Below are positions 35,301-45,813 of a DNA stretch of 64,000 nt, piece by piece (the stretch's first letter is position 1; every line of letters starts with the position of its first letter). Position numbers and translations under genes: made by a program. The stretch is from Pyrenochaeta sp. MPI-SDFR-AT-0127 (taxonomy: Eukaryota > Ascomycota > Dothideomycetes > Pleosporales > Cucurbitariaceae). Location of the stretch: positions 744,001 to 808,000 of the forward strand of contig JAGTJM010000004.1 of NCBI GenBank assembly GCA_020747015.1. Direction: 5' to 3'. The notes beneath the pieces are model-generated. The model saw nothing but the letters and a program-made list of their open reading frames with translations, was not told the DNA's origin and did no database searches.

Positions 35301-37482
35301 GCTACTTGAGAACCTTTGGACATGATGACCATATGGTCAGCAAGGAACTCCGCTTCGTCAAGAAAATGGGTCGTCAGTACAATTGTCCTCGTTCCTCGCG
35401 CAGCCAGCATGATATCCCAAATCTTTCGACGGGACAATGGGTCTAATCCGCCAGAGACCTCATCCACGCAGCACACTTGGCTGCCTCCCGTCAGCATCAT
35501 TATGAGCTGAAGCTTGCGTTTCTGGCCCCCAGACAGTGTCCTAGACATAGCTTGAACTTTGTGTGTCAGCCCACAATCGTAAATCAACTGACTAACGTCG
35601 GCATCGGCGGAGGGACTCATGGTTGTGGATTTGATACGGTTGAAAATATTTGCATGTTGGGCCACGGTCAGATGCTCCCAAAGGACGTTCTAAAAGTTGA
35701 TATTAGCATAAGATAGATACAGATCCTGGTGTTCTCACCTTCTGTGGGCAGATGCCGATGCCACCAAGCCCATTGACAGATATAGAGCCACTTGTTACGT
35801 CGCCGAGACCAGCGATAGCGTTCTGGGGCATAATTAGTATGGAATTGGTACTAGCGTGATGAGTCTCACCAAAGTCGTGGACTTTCCGCATCCATTTGCA
35901 CCAACAAGCACCATGATTTGACCTTGCATGGGCGCCAACGAGACATCGTTGACAGCTTTAACAGCAGCTTTCTTGATCCCAAACCAAGGAGCAACCACAC
36001 GGAACCACCAATTTGGAGAGTAATGTTTCGTGAAGTTTGATAGAACAATAGGCTGCGAGCTGTTATCGTATACCATCTTTCTGCCATGCGGATTCTTGTA
36101 GAAAAGACTTCGTTCTACAAGTGCGGCGAGGATTGGATATACTAGGGTCTGGAGCAGCATGAAGATCCAGAAGACAATACCAGGAAGTCTCCATGTAGCC
36201 CAAGGTGCTGCCTCAAGCAAGTTTGGAGAGAGTTGTCTGTATTCAAAGCGTGCTAGCCAGATCATGTGGAAAACGAACGTCATGGGGGTGAAGAGTAAGC
36301 TCAGAATAACTACAGCCGCGGTTGAGAGGGTCTTTGCAGAGATCTGCGCTGCAATACCCATGACCAGCGCTGCGACGGTGACCGTAATACCACTGAGCTG
36401 TGCTCGCCTGAAGATCGAGGCGCCTAGTATGGAGAAAGAGTTGAGCGAAAACCCTGTTAGGATGCAGAAGATGATCATAATGGCTGGGTTTGTCGAGGGG
36501 AAGAGGCCAACCCTGGCGAGGACAGCGATAACAATCCATGACGGGAAATAGACCTGTAAGGGTATAAGTCGATACTTGGGAAGACCCGAGTATGAATACT
36601 TACGATCGTGAAGGCGACCCAATGCCCTAATAGCCGAGCAATTTGTGGCTCCCATCTATTGAGATTTGGCATCATTGACTCCAACAAGTCACTCATACCC
36701 ATCTCGCGTTCTCTCGCCATCACACCGACGAGATGGTAACACAGACCAATAAAGCCAATATACCAAACAACAGCAATATATTTCGAGTTGGCATTCTGGA
36801 TTTCTGTGACCAGCTTGTCATCCCACTCCTCCTGGGTTTCCGACGTGAACGGGTATTCCTTGATATTCTGGGGTAGCGGCCGTGCTCCACGATCGGCTCC
36901 AAATTCTGCAATGGCAGAGTCGATGGCATGTTGTAGCGGAATGGGGAAGATTTCAGCGTCATTCTTGTTGTTCTTAACGTTGATCTTGTATCCATGTGCA
37001 CCGTCAACCCGAATGGTGTAATTCCAGATACCGCCTCGATCAGGGGAGGAGTGGAACTCTGCAGCAGCAAAACATTTGGAAACACCCGATAGAGATGTTT
37101 TGCATACCGTGAGCAATTCATCGGGGTCGTGCAGAACTTGGACGATCTGGCCGTCACTTCCTTTTGCTTTCTCGGAGACAAGCTCGATCACACGGTCGAG
37201 ATCGCCCGCAGAAGGTCCATAGTTGCAGAGCGCAAGTGTTCTTCGACCACCAGGGGCATCACGGATAGCCTCAGCTAGCGGCCTGACTGTGCTTGGGTTG
37301 CCAATACCGTAGATTTCTTTGGGCCAATAGACTCGAATGATAAAGGCAAAGTAGACAACGAAGATGGTCGGAATCGTAAAGGCGCGTATGATTGTCGTTA
37401 TTCTGCGTTTGCTGTTCAAGACAACGAGGAGGTCCTTCCACGCCAATGCCCATATTTGGCGGATTAAGAGGGAAGGGTTCAT
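32310..37482 (-). CDS. Full-length ABC-A family transporter
   Basis: Seven exons: 37482-36604, 36553-35870, 35822-35739, 35689-34350, 34297-34124, 34076-33858 and 33810-32310. The sum is 4881 nt, 1626 aa, the size of complete fungal ABCA proteins. ABCA transporters move lipids or lipid-like molecules across membranes. Order: TMD1 (first span after KRRITTIIRAF, a large extracytosolic loop, then spans from PSWIVIAVLARVGLF on); NBD1 with Walker A GANGCGKSTT, signature LSGGQ (601-605) and VCCVDE; TMD2 (RNYLPYTFAFIIPIIATACI, a loop, then spans through ILYLIGQSLVLFSILMIV); NBD2 with Walker A GPNGAGKST (1301-1309), LSGGN and LVLLDEPSSGMDP. Both ATP sites look competent. The C-terminus ends with a short hydrophobic stretch (KAFGLFLFL). 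Divergent from POP4. Confidence 0.93.
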
Positions 37483-38293
37483 TGTAACGAAAAAGGGACG
37501 AGACTAGTCAACAGTAAAAATGAGGCTGCACACCATGAGAAAAGGGGGGATGTGATCAAAACAACGCAAATATGTCGGCTTCATGCTCTTCTCATGTTGT
37601 ATAAGTGCCAGCTGGCCAAGCCTTCATAGAAGGATGCGATGCGATGTACGAAATCAGCGTTGCGGCTGTGACACACGAAGGAATGTGAAGTTAAGACGTC
37701 CATTCTTGCAAAACATGCACGTGTCGAGCTGGACAAGCAATGAAATGGGTGCCTGACAGCCCGTTCTCGTATTCCGAGCGACTTGCCCAGGGTGCCCTCT
37801 GATTGACCGGTTTTCAGCCATCTAACAGCTGGGCTGGCCCAATGCACAGCCCAGGTGCGCCTTCATGCAAGGGTGTCAACTGTCTCGCTCTTCACTAAGT
37901 GACGCAGGAGATATAGATCCATCTAGCAAAGGAGTTCGGATGGTGAAATTATAGACTCGATATCGAGAAAGAAACAGATACACGAGGAGCAGTAGACGCT
38001 GAGAACAACCACTGTCCGTGCACGTGGTTCAGCTAACCAAATATAGCACGCTAGTAAGACAGCTTTCAACTTCTGAAGGCTGAAGGCATATGGTATGCGA
38101 CAACCTACCTCACCACACAGGTTGCTGTGTTTCGCTCCAGCTTTCATTCCGCCCAGGTTGACGCGTCACAAGTCTACTCAGCCTTTTTCTTTATCTGCCA
38201 ATCGAGGACCGTGTTCTTACGCAGCTTGAAATCTGCCTTACAACTGCCTCGCGAAGATACCCTACATTTCCTATCCATCGCCTCCCGCTGGCC
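37483..38293. other. Divergent promoter region between ABC-A gene and POP4
   Basis: About 810 bp with no supported gene. Minus frames at 37581-37847 and 37923-38147 are short and lack domain features. CT-rich sequence directly precedes the POP4 start (38200-38290). Confidence 0.5.
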
Positions 38294-39052
38294 ATGGCAG
38301 ACACGAAGGCTTTGCCCTTTGGTCAGGTTCTTCTCGAACGCGCATTCTCTCCTGATACAGCCGCTACCCACTACGCTGAGCGTGTCATCAAGCGGCCACT
38401 TCCTATCCGCGCAACCTCACCCACACCATCTGCTCGCGCGATACGACGCCAGTCCTTGAACGAACGCAAACAGAAGCAACATAGACGCGGCAAAAACAAG
38501 CCGCGCCCTCTATCTGCTGCTCAGCGGCGCAAGCTATGTCTGAACGAGATCCCAAAGGAACAACAGAAGTATGGAATATATGAACCGCTACATGGCCTTT
38601 GGTTAGGATACATGAGGGAGGTCCTTGGCTTGGACGATGCTGAGAGAGGTGTCTATGTGACTCCACATACAAGTGGACAGATGCTCGCTAGCGCCGACAT
38701 GCATGGTGCTCTGTTAAGAGTAGTGCGGAGTCGTTGTGTGAGTCGTGTTGGGCTAGAAGGTATTGTGGTTCGCGATACCCGGTTCACTTTCGAGATCATT
38801 ACGAAGAAGAACATAGTCAAGGGTAAGTCTAGCAATAGGATTTCAGGTGAGTCATTTGATGGTACTAATTGCAACGACATAGCTATACCTAAAGAGCACA
38901 CTGTGTTTCGCTTTGAGGTCCCTTTAACTGGCAAAGAAGGGGATGAAATATCTAAGCCACTAGCATTTGAGATATTCGGTGAACAGTTCCAAACTCGAGC
39001 ACCTGATCGCGCGAACAAAAAGTTTAGGATGCACTATCAACCTGACTTGTGA
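38294..39052 (+). CDS. POP4: RNase P/MRP protein subunit Pop4 (Rpp29)
   Basis: Two exons, 38294-38822 and 38883-39052 (60-nt intron with GTAAGT donor), 232 aa. Pop4/Rpp29 is a shared subunit of RNase P (5' processing of pre-tRNA) and RNase MRP (pre-rRNA processing) in the nucleus. A basic N-terminal half (NERKQKQHRRGKNKPRP) precedes the conserved Sm-like barrel: IYEPLHGLWLGYMREVLGL, ADMHGALLRVVRSRC, VGLEGIVVRDTRFTFEI and, across the splice, AIPKEHTVFRFEVPL. The intron has no stop and a length divisible by three, so the unspliced frame also reads through (252 aa). Splicing is preferred because it restores the family-like join TKKN...AIPKEHTVF. Confidence 0.88.
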   Translation: MADTKALPFGQVLLERAFSPDTAATHYAERVIKRPLPIRATSPTPSARAIRRQSLNERKQKQHRRGKNKPRPLSAAQRRKLCLNEIPKEQQKYGIYEPLHGLWLGYMREVLGLDDAERGVYVTPHTSGQMLASADMHGALLRVVRSRCVSRVGLEGIVVRDTRFTFEIITKKNIVKGKSSNRISGESFDGTNCNDIAIPKEHTVFRFEVPLTGKEGDEISKPLAFEIFGEQFQTRAPDRANKKFRMHYQPDL

Positions 39053-39555
39053 ATGAGGAGATTGGACGGACAGTTTCACAGGAACACCATGATTAGAGGC
39101 TGGATACTGCCTCACTAATGTTGATCTGTGGTAGCAAATCAGCCTTGCGACTCGACGCCTACCATTGACGATCCTTCATTGGGGCAAGTCCTTCAAGATA
39201 GACACGCATGCACGGCGTGAACGCTTTCCGCAAGGAGCATTTGGCTAGGGTTGTTGTGTGTCATTCGCGGGCCACCAGCTCAGGCGACAGGGGATGCATG
39301 CGGCGCGAGCGCCTTCCAATTGAGGAAGCGTAATTTCTGGAACGTAAGCCGGAGGATTGGCGAGCACAGCCGCGTCATCAATGAACAAGCATGAGTGGAA
39401 GCGTGTCATGAAGAGATCATATCGATTGTCGCAGGGTAAGTTATCATCCTGGTGAAATGGCAAAACGCCGTCTCGCTAAATGCAATGGTATCACATGATA
39501 AACGCCGAATCAAACCCAATGAACACAAGAGATGCTGCCTTGTGTCTCAACGTCT
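39053..39555. other. Intergenic between convergent genes
   Basis: About 500 bp between the ends of POP4 and the RTA1-like gene. No gene seen. Confidence 0.5.
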
Positions 39556-40698
39556 TCACACACTCGTAGCGACTCTCCCATTCTGAAAGTCCTCCGGCTT
39601 GAAGTCCCTAAGCTCAGTTTCTTGCTGAGCCGTTCCAGCCATGGAGTTGAGTTCATCTTTCTCCTTCATAGCCCTCCCCTTGTCCAAAGCGAGACCGGTG
39701 TAGCTCCGCGGCAGATAGCGTCCCGGATGCCATAATGCAAACACAACCAGCACCGCCAATATCGGCACCGCATCAAAGGTCCAGAAGCACCACTCATTGC
39801 TTTGCAAGTACTTGAGCCCATAGTCCTGATCATGCGGAATTTCCATGGTGCGATAAATTGCCCTCAGCGCAATAATAATCGATGATAAATTGATCGTGTA
39901 CGAGAGTTTGCGCCAGAGTTTCATGTCGCCCAGGTCGTCCGCGCGCCAGTGCCGAGAAATATAAAAGTACCGCATACTGATGATGGAAAAGGAAAAGAAA
40001 CATAGCATTTGCAGAACGAGTCCTAGGATGAGGATAATGCGTCCGGGTAGGGCCTTGCGTTCGGATGATTCGATGGAGCGTGAAGGATCGGAGTCTTTGT
40101 CGTATTGCCGGCTGATTTGGGATGCGCCGACGAGTTGGATTAGAAAGGAGAAGAGGTCAAAAATGACAAATGTCGGTGTAATCCATCTTGGAAAGCACCA
40201 TAGTGTTTTGAAGTTAAGAGCGTAGGTTGGACACGAGAACCATACTACTCTGCTGAATGCAGTGTAGCAGGCGGCGGCTAGGAAGGACGGAGCGAGCAAA
40301 ATCATCAACCACGCAACGAGAAATGGCAGATCCTTTTGCTCATCGAAAGCAGACACCATACGGCAGATGAAGCCGAGCGCGAGCATCAGCACAGCGATAA
40401 TGGCCGCCCAGAAGAACCATGATCGATGTCGTATGAACTGGTAGATGGAGAAGATGGAGAGCAAGACAATGAGGATGGCGCCCACGATAGCGAGGGCCTC
40501 TGAGGGATCATAGATGTAAGGGTTGAGGAAGTTCTGTGCTGTTAGAACATTAGTATCTGTGTCGCGAGCAGCGTGGTGAAGAAGCGCAAATGCAAGTTGA
40601 AGAGAACGGAGAAACTCACAGTACCCGACAGCTGCCCGTTTTGGCAAATTGACAAGTCCAGCGTGGGCGTCTGCCACTAAAGACGGCGCTCCAATCAT
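39556..40698 (-). CDS. RTA1-like seven-span membrane protein
   Basis: Two exons, 40698-40620 and 40538-39556 (81-nt intron), 353 aa. It resembles the fungal RTA1/RTM1 lipid-translocating exporter-like family, linked in yeast to 7-aminocholesterol resistance and sphingoid-base export. About seven hydrophobic spans are visible, among them EALAIVGAILIVLLSIFSIY, WFFWAAIIAVLMLALGFICR, VAWLMILLAPSFLAAACYTA, ITPTFVIFDLFSFLIQLVGA, ILILGLVLQMLCFFSF and FDAVPILAVLVVFALWHPGR. The tail is short and charged. The intron is stop-free and a multiple of three, so an unspliced 380-aa product is possible. Splicing removes a Leu/His-rich stretch and gives YSQNFLNPYIYDPS. Confidence 0.85.
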   Translation of the reverse strand: MIGAPSLVADAHAGLVNLPKRAAVGYCEFLRSLQLAFALLHHAARDTDTNVLTAQNFLNPYIYDPSEALAIVGAILIVLLSIFSIYQFIRHRSWFFWAAIIAVLMLALGFICRMVSAFDEQKDLPFLVAWLMILLAPSFLAAACYTAFSRVVWFSCPTYALNFKTLWCFPRWITPTFVIFDLFSFLIQLVGASQISRQYDKDSDPSRSIESSERKALPGRIILILGLVLQMLCFFSFSIISMRYFYISRHWRADDLGDMKLWRKLSYTINLSSIIIALRAIYRTMEIPHDQDYGLKYLQSNEWCFWTFDAVPILAVLVVFALWHPGRYLPRSYTGLALDKGRAMKEKDELNSMAGTAQQETELRDFKPEDFQNGRVATSV

Positions 40699-42025
40699 GC
40701 TGGCTGTTCGATACGATCCGCAGTTCGTCTATTCTTTCTGTATCGTTGCCTCTGCTCAACAGTCATGGCCAACACCAGAGAAGTCGGGCGGGCAGCGGAG
40801 AAGCATGGTCTTGTACGGCAGCGGCGGAAGAGAAGGAAGACAGCAAAGACATCTCCAAGAAAAGGCACAGGGTGCCGGCGGCATCATGTTTTACGATGTG
40901 CTCCGCTGCTAAGAAATACAAGCTCTTGGCGACCTTGAGCGGGCTCACGCTCTTCCACCCACTGCCACATCCCTACCGATGCCACATCCTTACGCACGGC
41001 GCAATCAATGCTCGTCCCGTGCACGGGTGCAACCCCGTCAGTCCCCCACAAGTCGCAAACGTGGGTTTAATTGCCGCAACTCACTGTACCGGGTTACATG
41101 TCTGCGTAACATTTACTTATCGAAGCCAGATGGGCAGGCTGGATAGCGGCATCGCGCGCAGCACACGATCTGCTGTGCCCAAATCACGTGGGCGCGGCAT
41201 TCTCTTGGCAGACCAACAACGGGTTGCTGTTTTGCTACTGCCCAGCGTTGGCAGAACCAGGGAACGCCCAAGGCAACAAGCGGCGCGCCGACTCAGCCGA
41301 TCAATCGCTTTTGGGTGAGCGGGCATCCACAGCGGAGAGACGTCATCAGTCACGGCGGACGGCTTGGGACTCCCTTCTTGCACACTCTTGCACACTGAAT
41401 GTTTGGCTGTTGGAGGGAGCCAAGCCAATCAGGAGCCATCACCGCCTCAAACATGTATGAGCCAACCCATGGCACCTCTTTGTTTGCGGGCCCATCAACC
41501 ATCGTGACACGGCTCCTTCTTGTTGTGTTGCGGAAGATTATTGCCAATTGTCTTGGAGGGATGAGCTGGTGAACCTGAGGCACACCGGCACGGCGCAGCC
41601 CGTTTGTCAAACGGTCGTGAGCAGGCGCATCCTAGTGGAGGAGCACAGAGCGTATGCATGCTGAGGCAAGCTTTCCTATCTGGGTGTTGCAGACATTGAC
41701 AATGAGCGCACTAGCATTATAGCCAAAGATTATGGAATTGTGTTGAGTGATCTGCAGAGAGGCTTTCAGCCTGCTCCCCAGCCTACATCACGCGACCTGA
41801 GCCAATGGCTGACAATATACTCTCACCACGACTATCTACCCATCCCCTCGTCTTAGGTCACGGATCTTCAAAAGCCGGAACCTTCAATTCGCATCACGTT
41901 TAGTTCAAGCCGGAATTGCCCGACGATTTGGAAGTAGTATCATCTCCATTTTTACTCTGTTTCACAGCCATCGCGGTGGGTTCTTCCTGCACCAAAGGCG
42001 CCTTTGCTCTTCTCAATCGCCCTTC
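40699..42025. other. Intergenic, no gene seen
   Basis: 1.3 kb between two minus-strand genes, with short frames on both strands. A short tandem duplication (CTTGCACACT twice) lies near 41380-41397. No RNA gene was recognised. Confidence 0.5.
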
Positions 42026-43940
42026 TCAGTCATCATCAAACTCCTCATCAGACGCACCCTTGTTCTTGTGCTCCATATTTTCCCCGTTGATTTCAGCCTC
42101 TTCCCCATCAAGCCCCATTCCGTTCCTTAGCCACCTCACTTCCTTGGGCTTCCTCCTCATCCACAGCTCATTCGGGATCCATGTAAAGAAACTGCACATG
42201 GTCTCTATGGCCTCGTCGAGGATCGTCAGGCCACCTTCCAGCGTAAGAACCCTGGCATGCAGTCGCATGCCTACAAAGCACTCTGCTAGCACCTTCTCCT
42301 CAACCCAAAACTCATACTCCTTGGCTTGATGGGGCTGATCGGGTTTGCCATTTGGGAACCTGCCCTTATCTTTGGGTAGGTCCCATTCATCGCAGTCCTC
42401 CGTGTACTGAGACCTGCATATGAGCTTGCCGAGTGGCTCCAGACGCCCGAGTTTATGCTGCAGGGCTTCGCTTTGCTGAGCATAGGATGCTTTTGTGAGT
42501 TTGTCAGGAACGCGGATGGCTGTAACCTGAAGGCCCGCGAATTCGTTGCATGCGACCCTGAATTTGTTCGTCCCCACTCTCTCATACTGCTCGTCGGAGC
42601 CCATGATGGCGACTCCAGTAGCGAACTTGATTCTGGCCTCTTCGACACGGATACCAATGTCTTCGAAGTTGATGCCTTCCTTCTTCAACTCTTCCGCCCA
42701 AGCTTTGTCACTCACGTACAATCCAGCCTGTGCGCCACCAAATATGGTGCTTGCAGCCTTGTTGAAGTCACCAGGAAGAGCGAGACCAGCAGCCTTGACC
42801 TTGGGAAGTTCTTTCTCAGCAGTATCACAGAACTTGCGGGCAACGTCGAGTTGAACATCATATTCAGGGCAGACTTTGTGGTAGAGGAGATAATTGTAGA
42901 AGGAGCGAAGAACCTGGCAAACATTCTTAATCGCAATAGGCGCGTAGCCGTAGTGGGTAGGATACCAAGACGAGCTGTAGTTGTTAGTGTAGTTTTCGTT
43001 GGTGACTGCAACAGTAGAACTTACAGGAAAGCCTTACCAACACCCGCAAAATCGACAACCCATTGCTTCTCATCGGAGCGGTCCCAAGGCACAGTGTGGA
43101 CCGCGAGCGCCCTTGCAAGCTCTTCCGCATCCATCTCCGCCATCTCTTGCTTCGAGAGGCCTTGACACATGCGCGGAGAAGACTCAATGCCCCCAAACCG
43201 CATCAATTTGTCAAAGACGTGGGCATACATCTCATGCATACGTCGCTTCTGCTTGAAGCGTTGAATGGCAATCTCGATCCGCTCGACAAAAGGCTTGTCA
43301 GCGTCGTACATTGCTTCTTCTTCGGCAGCTTCTTGTGAAGTCTGCGGCGCCTCGACGAATGTTTTCTCAAATCCTGTGGGCTTCAACATATTCTTACTTA
43401 GCCCTTGTGGATTCCCAGCCTTCTTCTGCGAGAGTAGCGGGACCGGATGCACAACCGACTTGTATGTGCGTGGGTCGTAGGCAATTTCCTCGTCATCGAA
43501 GAAATCTGAGTCTAAAACGCATTTCCCTTGGAGAGGTATCTTACGCTTGATAGTCTTGCCGTCAGTAGAAACCTCAAGTAGCACGCTTTTGCGGAGAGCT
43601 GCAGTGACTAGGCTTCGGGGTTTATACGATCTCATCTTCTTGAAGCCGCAGATACGGCTGATTGAGACGGGAATGTTGTCGCGTCCGCCACAACATTGCA
43701 GCATGTGGATGTCAGTGGGAAGATTCTCATCGGAAAAGTAGTACTCGACCTAGTCGCAGTCAATATCACTACTAATAGGGCAGACATTCAACTATTTCGC
43801 ATTGTACATACCTGGCGACGAATGCCATCGCCTTCGGGATGGTCTCTATCAGCATTATGATCGGGAACGTCAACGACGGTGTTTGACATCCCGCTCAATG
43901 GGCCTGTGTTTACCATGAAGCTTTCTGTCGCAGTTGCCAT
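42026..43940 (-). CDS. La-domain protein fused to an Arb1-like (Argonaute siRNA chaperone) region
   Basis: Three exons: 43940-43812, 43749-43025 and 42974-42026, 600 aa, all junctions in phase with good donors (GTATGT, GTAAGT). Residues about 38-117 form a La motif: VEYYFSDENLPTDIHML, then GGRDNIPVSISRICGFKKMR, ALRKSVLLEVS and DGKTIKRKIPL. La motifs bind 3' oligo-U ends of RNA. From about 165 on the sequence resembles fungal Arb1: KPTGFEKTFVEAPQT, DKPFVERIEIAIQRFKQKRR, FDKLMRFGGI, AFLSSWYPTHYGY, VLRSFYNYLLYHKVCPEYDV and ARKFCDTAEKEL. In fission yeast Arb1 sits with Arb2 and Ago1 in the ARC complex that holds duplex siRNA. The C-terminus is acidic. The La call is strong; the Arb1 call is from memory of the family pattern. 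Divergent from the IPK gene. Confidence 0.75.
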
Positions 43941-44586
43941 ATCTACTGTGTGAAATTGCTAGCGTTGTCAATTGAGAGTCGTCAATAGGTTAAATCAGCA
44001 TGAGAAGGGAACAGAGGGAGATATTTAATGGCGGCTTTATATTGTCAGCCGTCTGCGCGATGCGTTTGCAATTGCTGGCAGGTGAGAGTGAAAGTTGGGC
44101 GCTGGTATGCAAGCGGTGGCCACATCAAACTTTCAAAAGTAGAAAGACCGAGAGCCAGTGCTTGCTATCGTGAATCCGTGGTATCAAGCTCACGCAAGCA
44201 CTGCTTAATCATGGACTATTCGAGCAGCCTTTCTGATGCTCCTAGATTGACAGACCATTTTCTATGAATACATGTGTTGCAACAATAATACTAAACTACA
44301 GCTCGAGATCAATATTGATAACCAAACACGGCCACTTCATGTACAGCTTGGGAATGTTAGATGGCACGCAGATCCATCTGACGTTGTGAGATAATATTTC
44401 ATGCCCATCCTCGATTCATTCAAGCCTGCTCATTAAGAACAACTGACTCGACCTGGACCCTGAACTACGGCTGAGGGCGGGGGCTTCAGCCTCTCACCAG
44501 CTCCATCCACCTCTTCCCCCTCAACACCAGCCACAATTACACAGCCAAAAAGATCTACAGCCGGCGATACCAAGTCACCAGACGCC
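43941..44586. other. Divergent promoter region
   Basis: About 645 bp between the start codons of the La-Arb1 gene (minus) and the inositol polyphosphate kinase (plus). Frames on either strand are short and not protein-like. Confidence 0.5.
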
Positions 44587-45649
44587 ATGGCACCCAAGAC
44601 CTTCGACGCATCCAAGCTCCAGACCTTTGGCAACGCCGCCGCCGGCCAGTAAGTAGCCCCCACGTCAGCTAAACAGTTCGCAATTGCATTCCGTATTGAT
44701 GCGCTACGACAGTGACGGGGTCCTCAGCGACGAATCCGGCGCCGTAGTTGTGAAACCATGTACTGCCGCGGAAATCGCTTTCTACGAGTCCGTTGCTGCA
44801 TCGCATCCCGACGTCGTACCTTATCTCCCCACCTTCATGGGTCAGCTATCGCTCTCCGCCGATGATACTACAGTTCAAGCTGTAGAAAGTGGGACAATAC
44901 AAACAGCTGATGGGACCGTTGAGCGTCTACATGGCAAGAAGCTTTCCACAGAGCTGCACATCGTGCTCGAGAACATTACACATGGATTCAAGAAGCCAAA
45001 TGTACTGGACTTGAAGCTTGGCGCACAGCTATGGGACGATGCTGCAAAGCCAGAGAAGAGAGCAAGACTTGACGCTGTAAGCAATGTAACAACGAGCGGA
45101 AGCTTAGGATTTAGGATTGCGGGTATGCGGACTTACAAGGGCACTTCAGTCCCCGAAGTTCCCGAGGATCTAAAAGAGTTTGTTGAGTTAGACAGTGAAG
45201 GCGGATACTGGGTGTATAACAAGATGTACGGCCGTAAGTTCAGCGCCGGCGATGTCAGTGAGGGCTTCGTCTCGTACATTTTCCCGGGCGCAAAGACAGA
45301 AGCCGAGCTGGACAGGGCGAGGGAAGTGCTCGCTTATTTTCTGGGCGAGGTCAAAGATATCACAGAAGTGTTTGAAAAGAAAGAGAGCAGGATGTATAGC
45401 GCAAGCATACTTCTCGTATACGAGGGTGACGTGGAACAGTATGCGAAGACAAAGCAAACACTGCGGTCTGCACAACCGGAAGAGGACGAAGAGGACGAAG
45501 ACAATCTGCCAAAACTAGCAGCAGTTAAAATGATCGATTTTGCACATGCGACCTGGGTCCCGGGCAAGGGCGCGGATGAAAACGCTCTACAGGGCATGAG
45601 GAGTACAGCAAAGATATTGAAGGAGCTCCTAGACAAGGCACAGGATTAA
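44587..45649 (+). CDS. Inositol polyphosphate multikinase (Ipk2/Arg82 family)
   Basis: Two exons, 44587-44648 and 44713-45649 (64-nt intron), 332 aa. It phosphorylates inositol trisphosphate to higher inositol phosphates, feeding IP6/IP7 signalling and nuclear mRNA-export and transcription functions. The N-terminal join reads FGNAAAGHDGVLSDESGAVV with the following KPCT. The kinase signature PxxxDxKxG is PNVLDLKLG (residues 116-124). SLGFRIAGMRTYKG, SILLVYEGD and the metal-binding MIDFAHATW complete the fold. An acidic insert (EEDEEDEDNLPKLAAVK) precedes the last motif, as in yeast Arg82. The intron end was fixed by the family-like GH-DGVLSDESG join; a start at 44684 inside the intron lacks the N-terminus. 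Confidence 0.9.
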
Positions 45650-45813
45650 GACTTTTGGCCTGTGATACAGCTCAAAATAGTGATAGTATATAGATAGTAG
45701 ACGCTCTATACACCTTAATGAACCCATGGCAAAACTTCTGACCACCCCTTTTACCATTTACATGACTCCCTCTCACTCGACTTGTAGCACCTCTCAAGAC
45801 CACAAATCAGCTA

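Noticed and set aside
27032..37482. Possible secondary-metabolite cluster (FAD oxidoreductase next to two ABC genes)
   Set aside because: There is no PKS, NRPS, terpene synthase or cluster regulator nearby. One ABC protein has no membrane domain and the other is of the lipid-type ABC-A family, and neighbours are housekeeping genes.
42455..43165. 236-aa plus-strand frame opposite the La-Arb1 gene
   Set aside because: Antisense shadow that crosses the real intron without signals; the minus strand has matching splice sites and conserved motifs.
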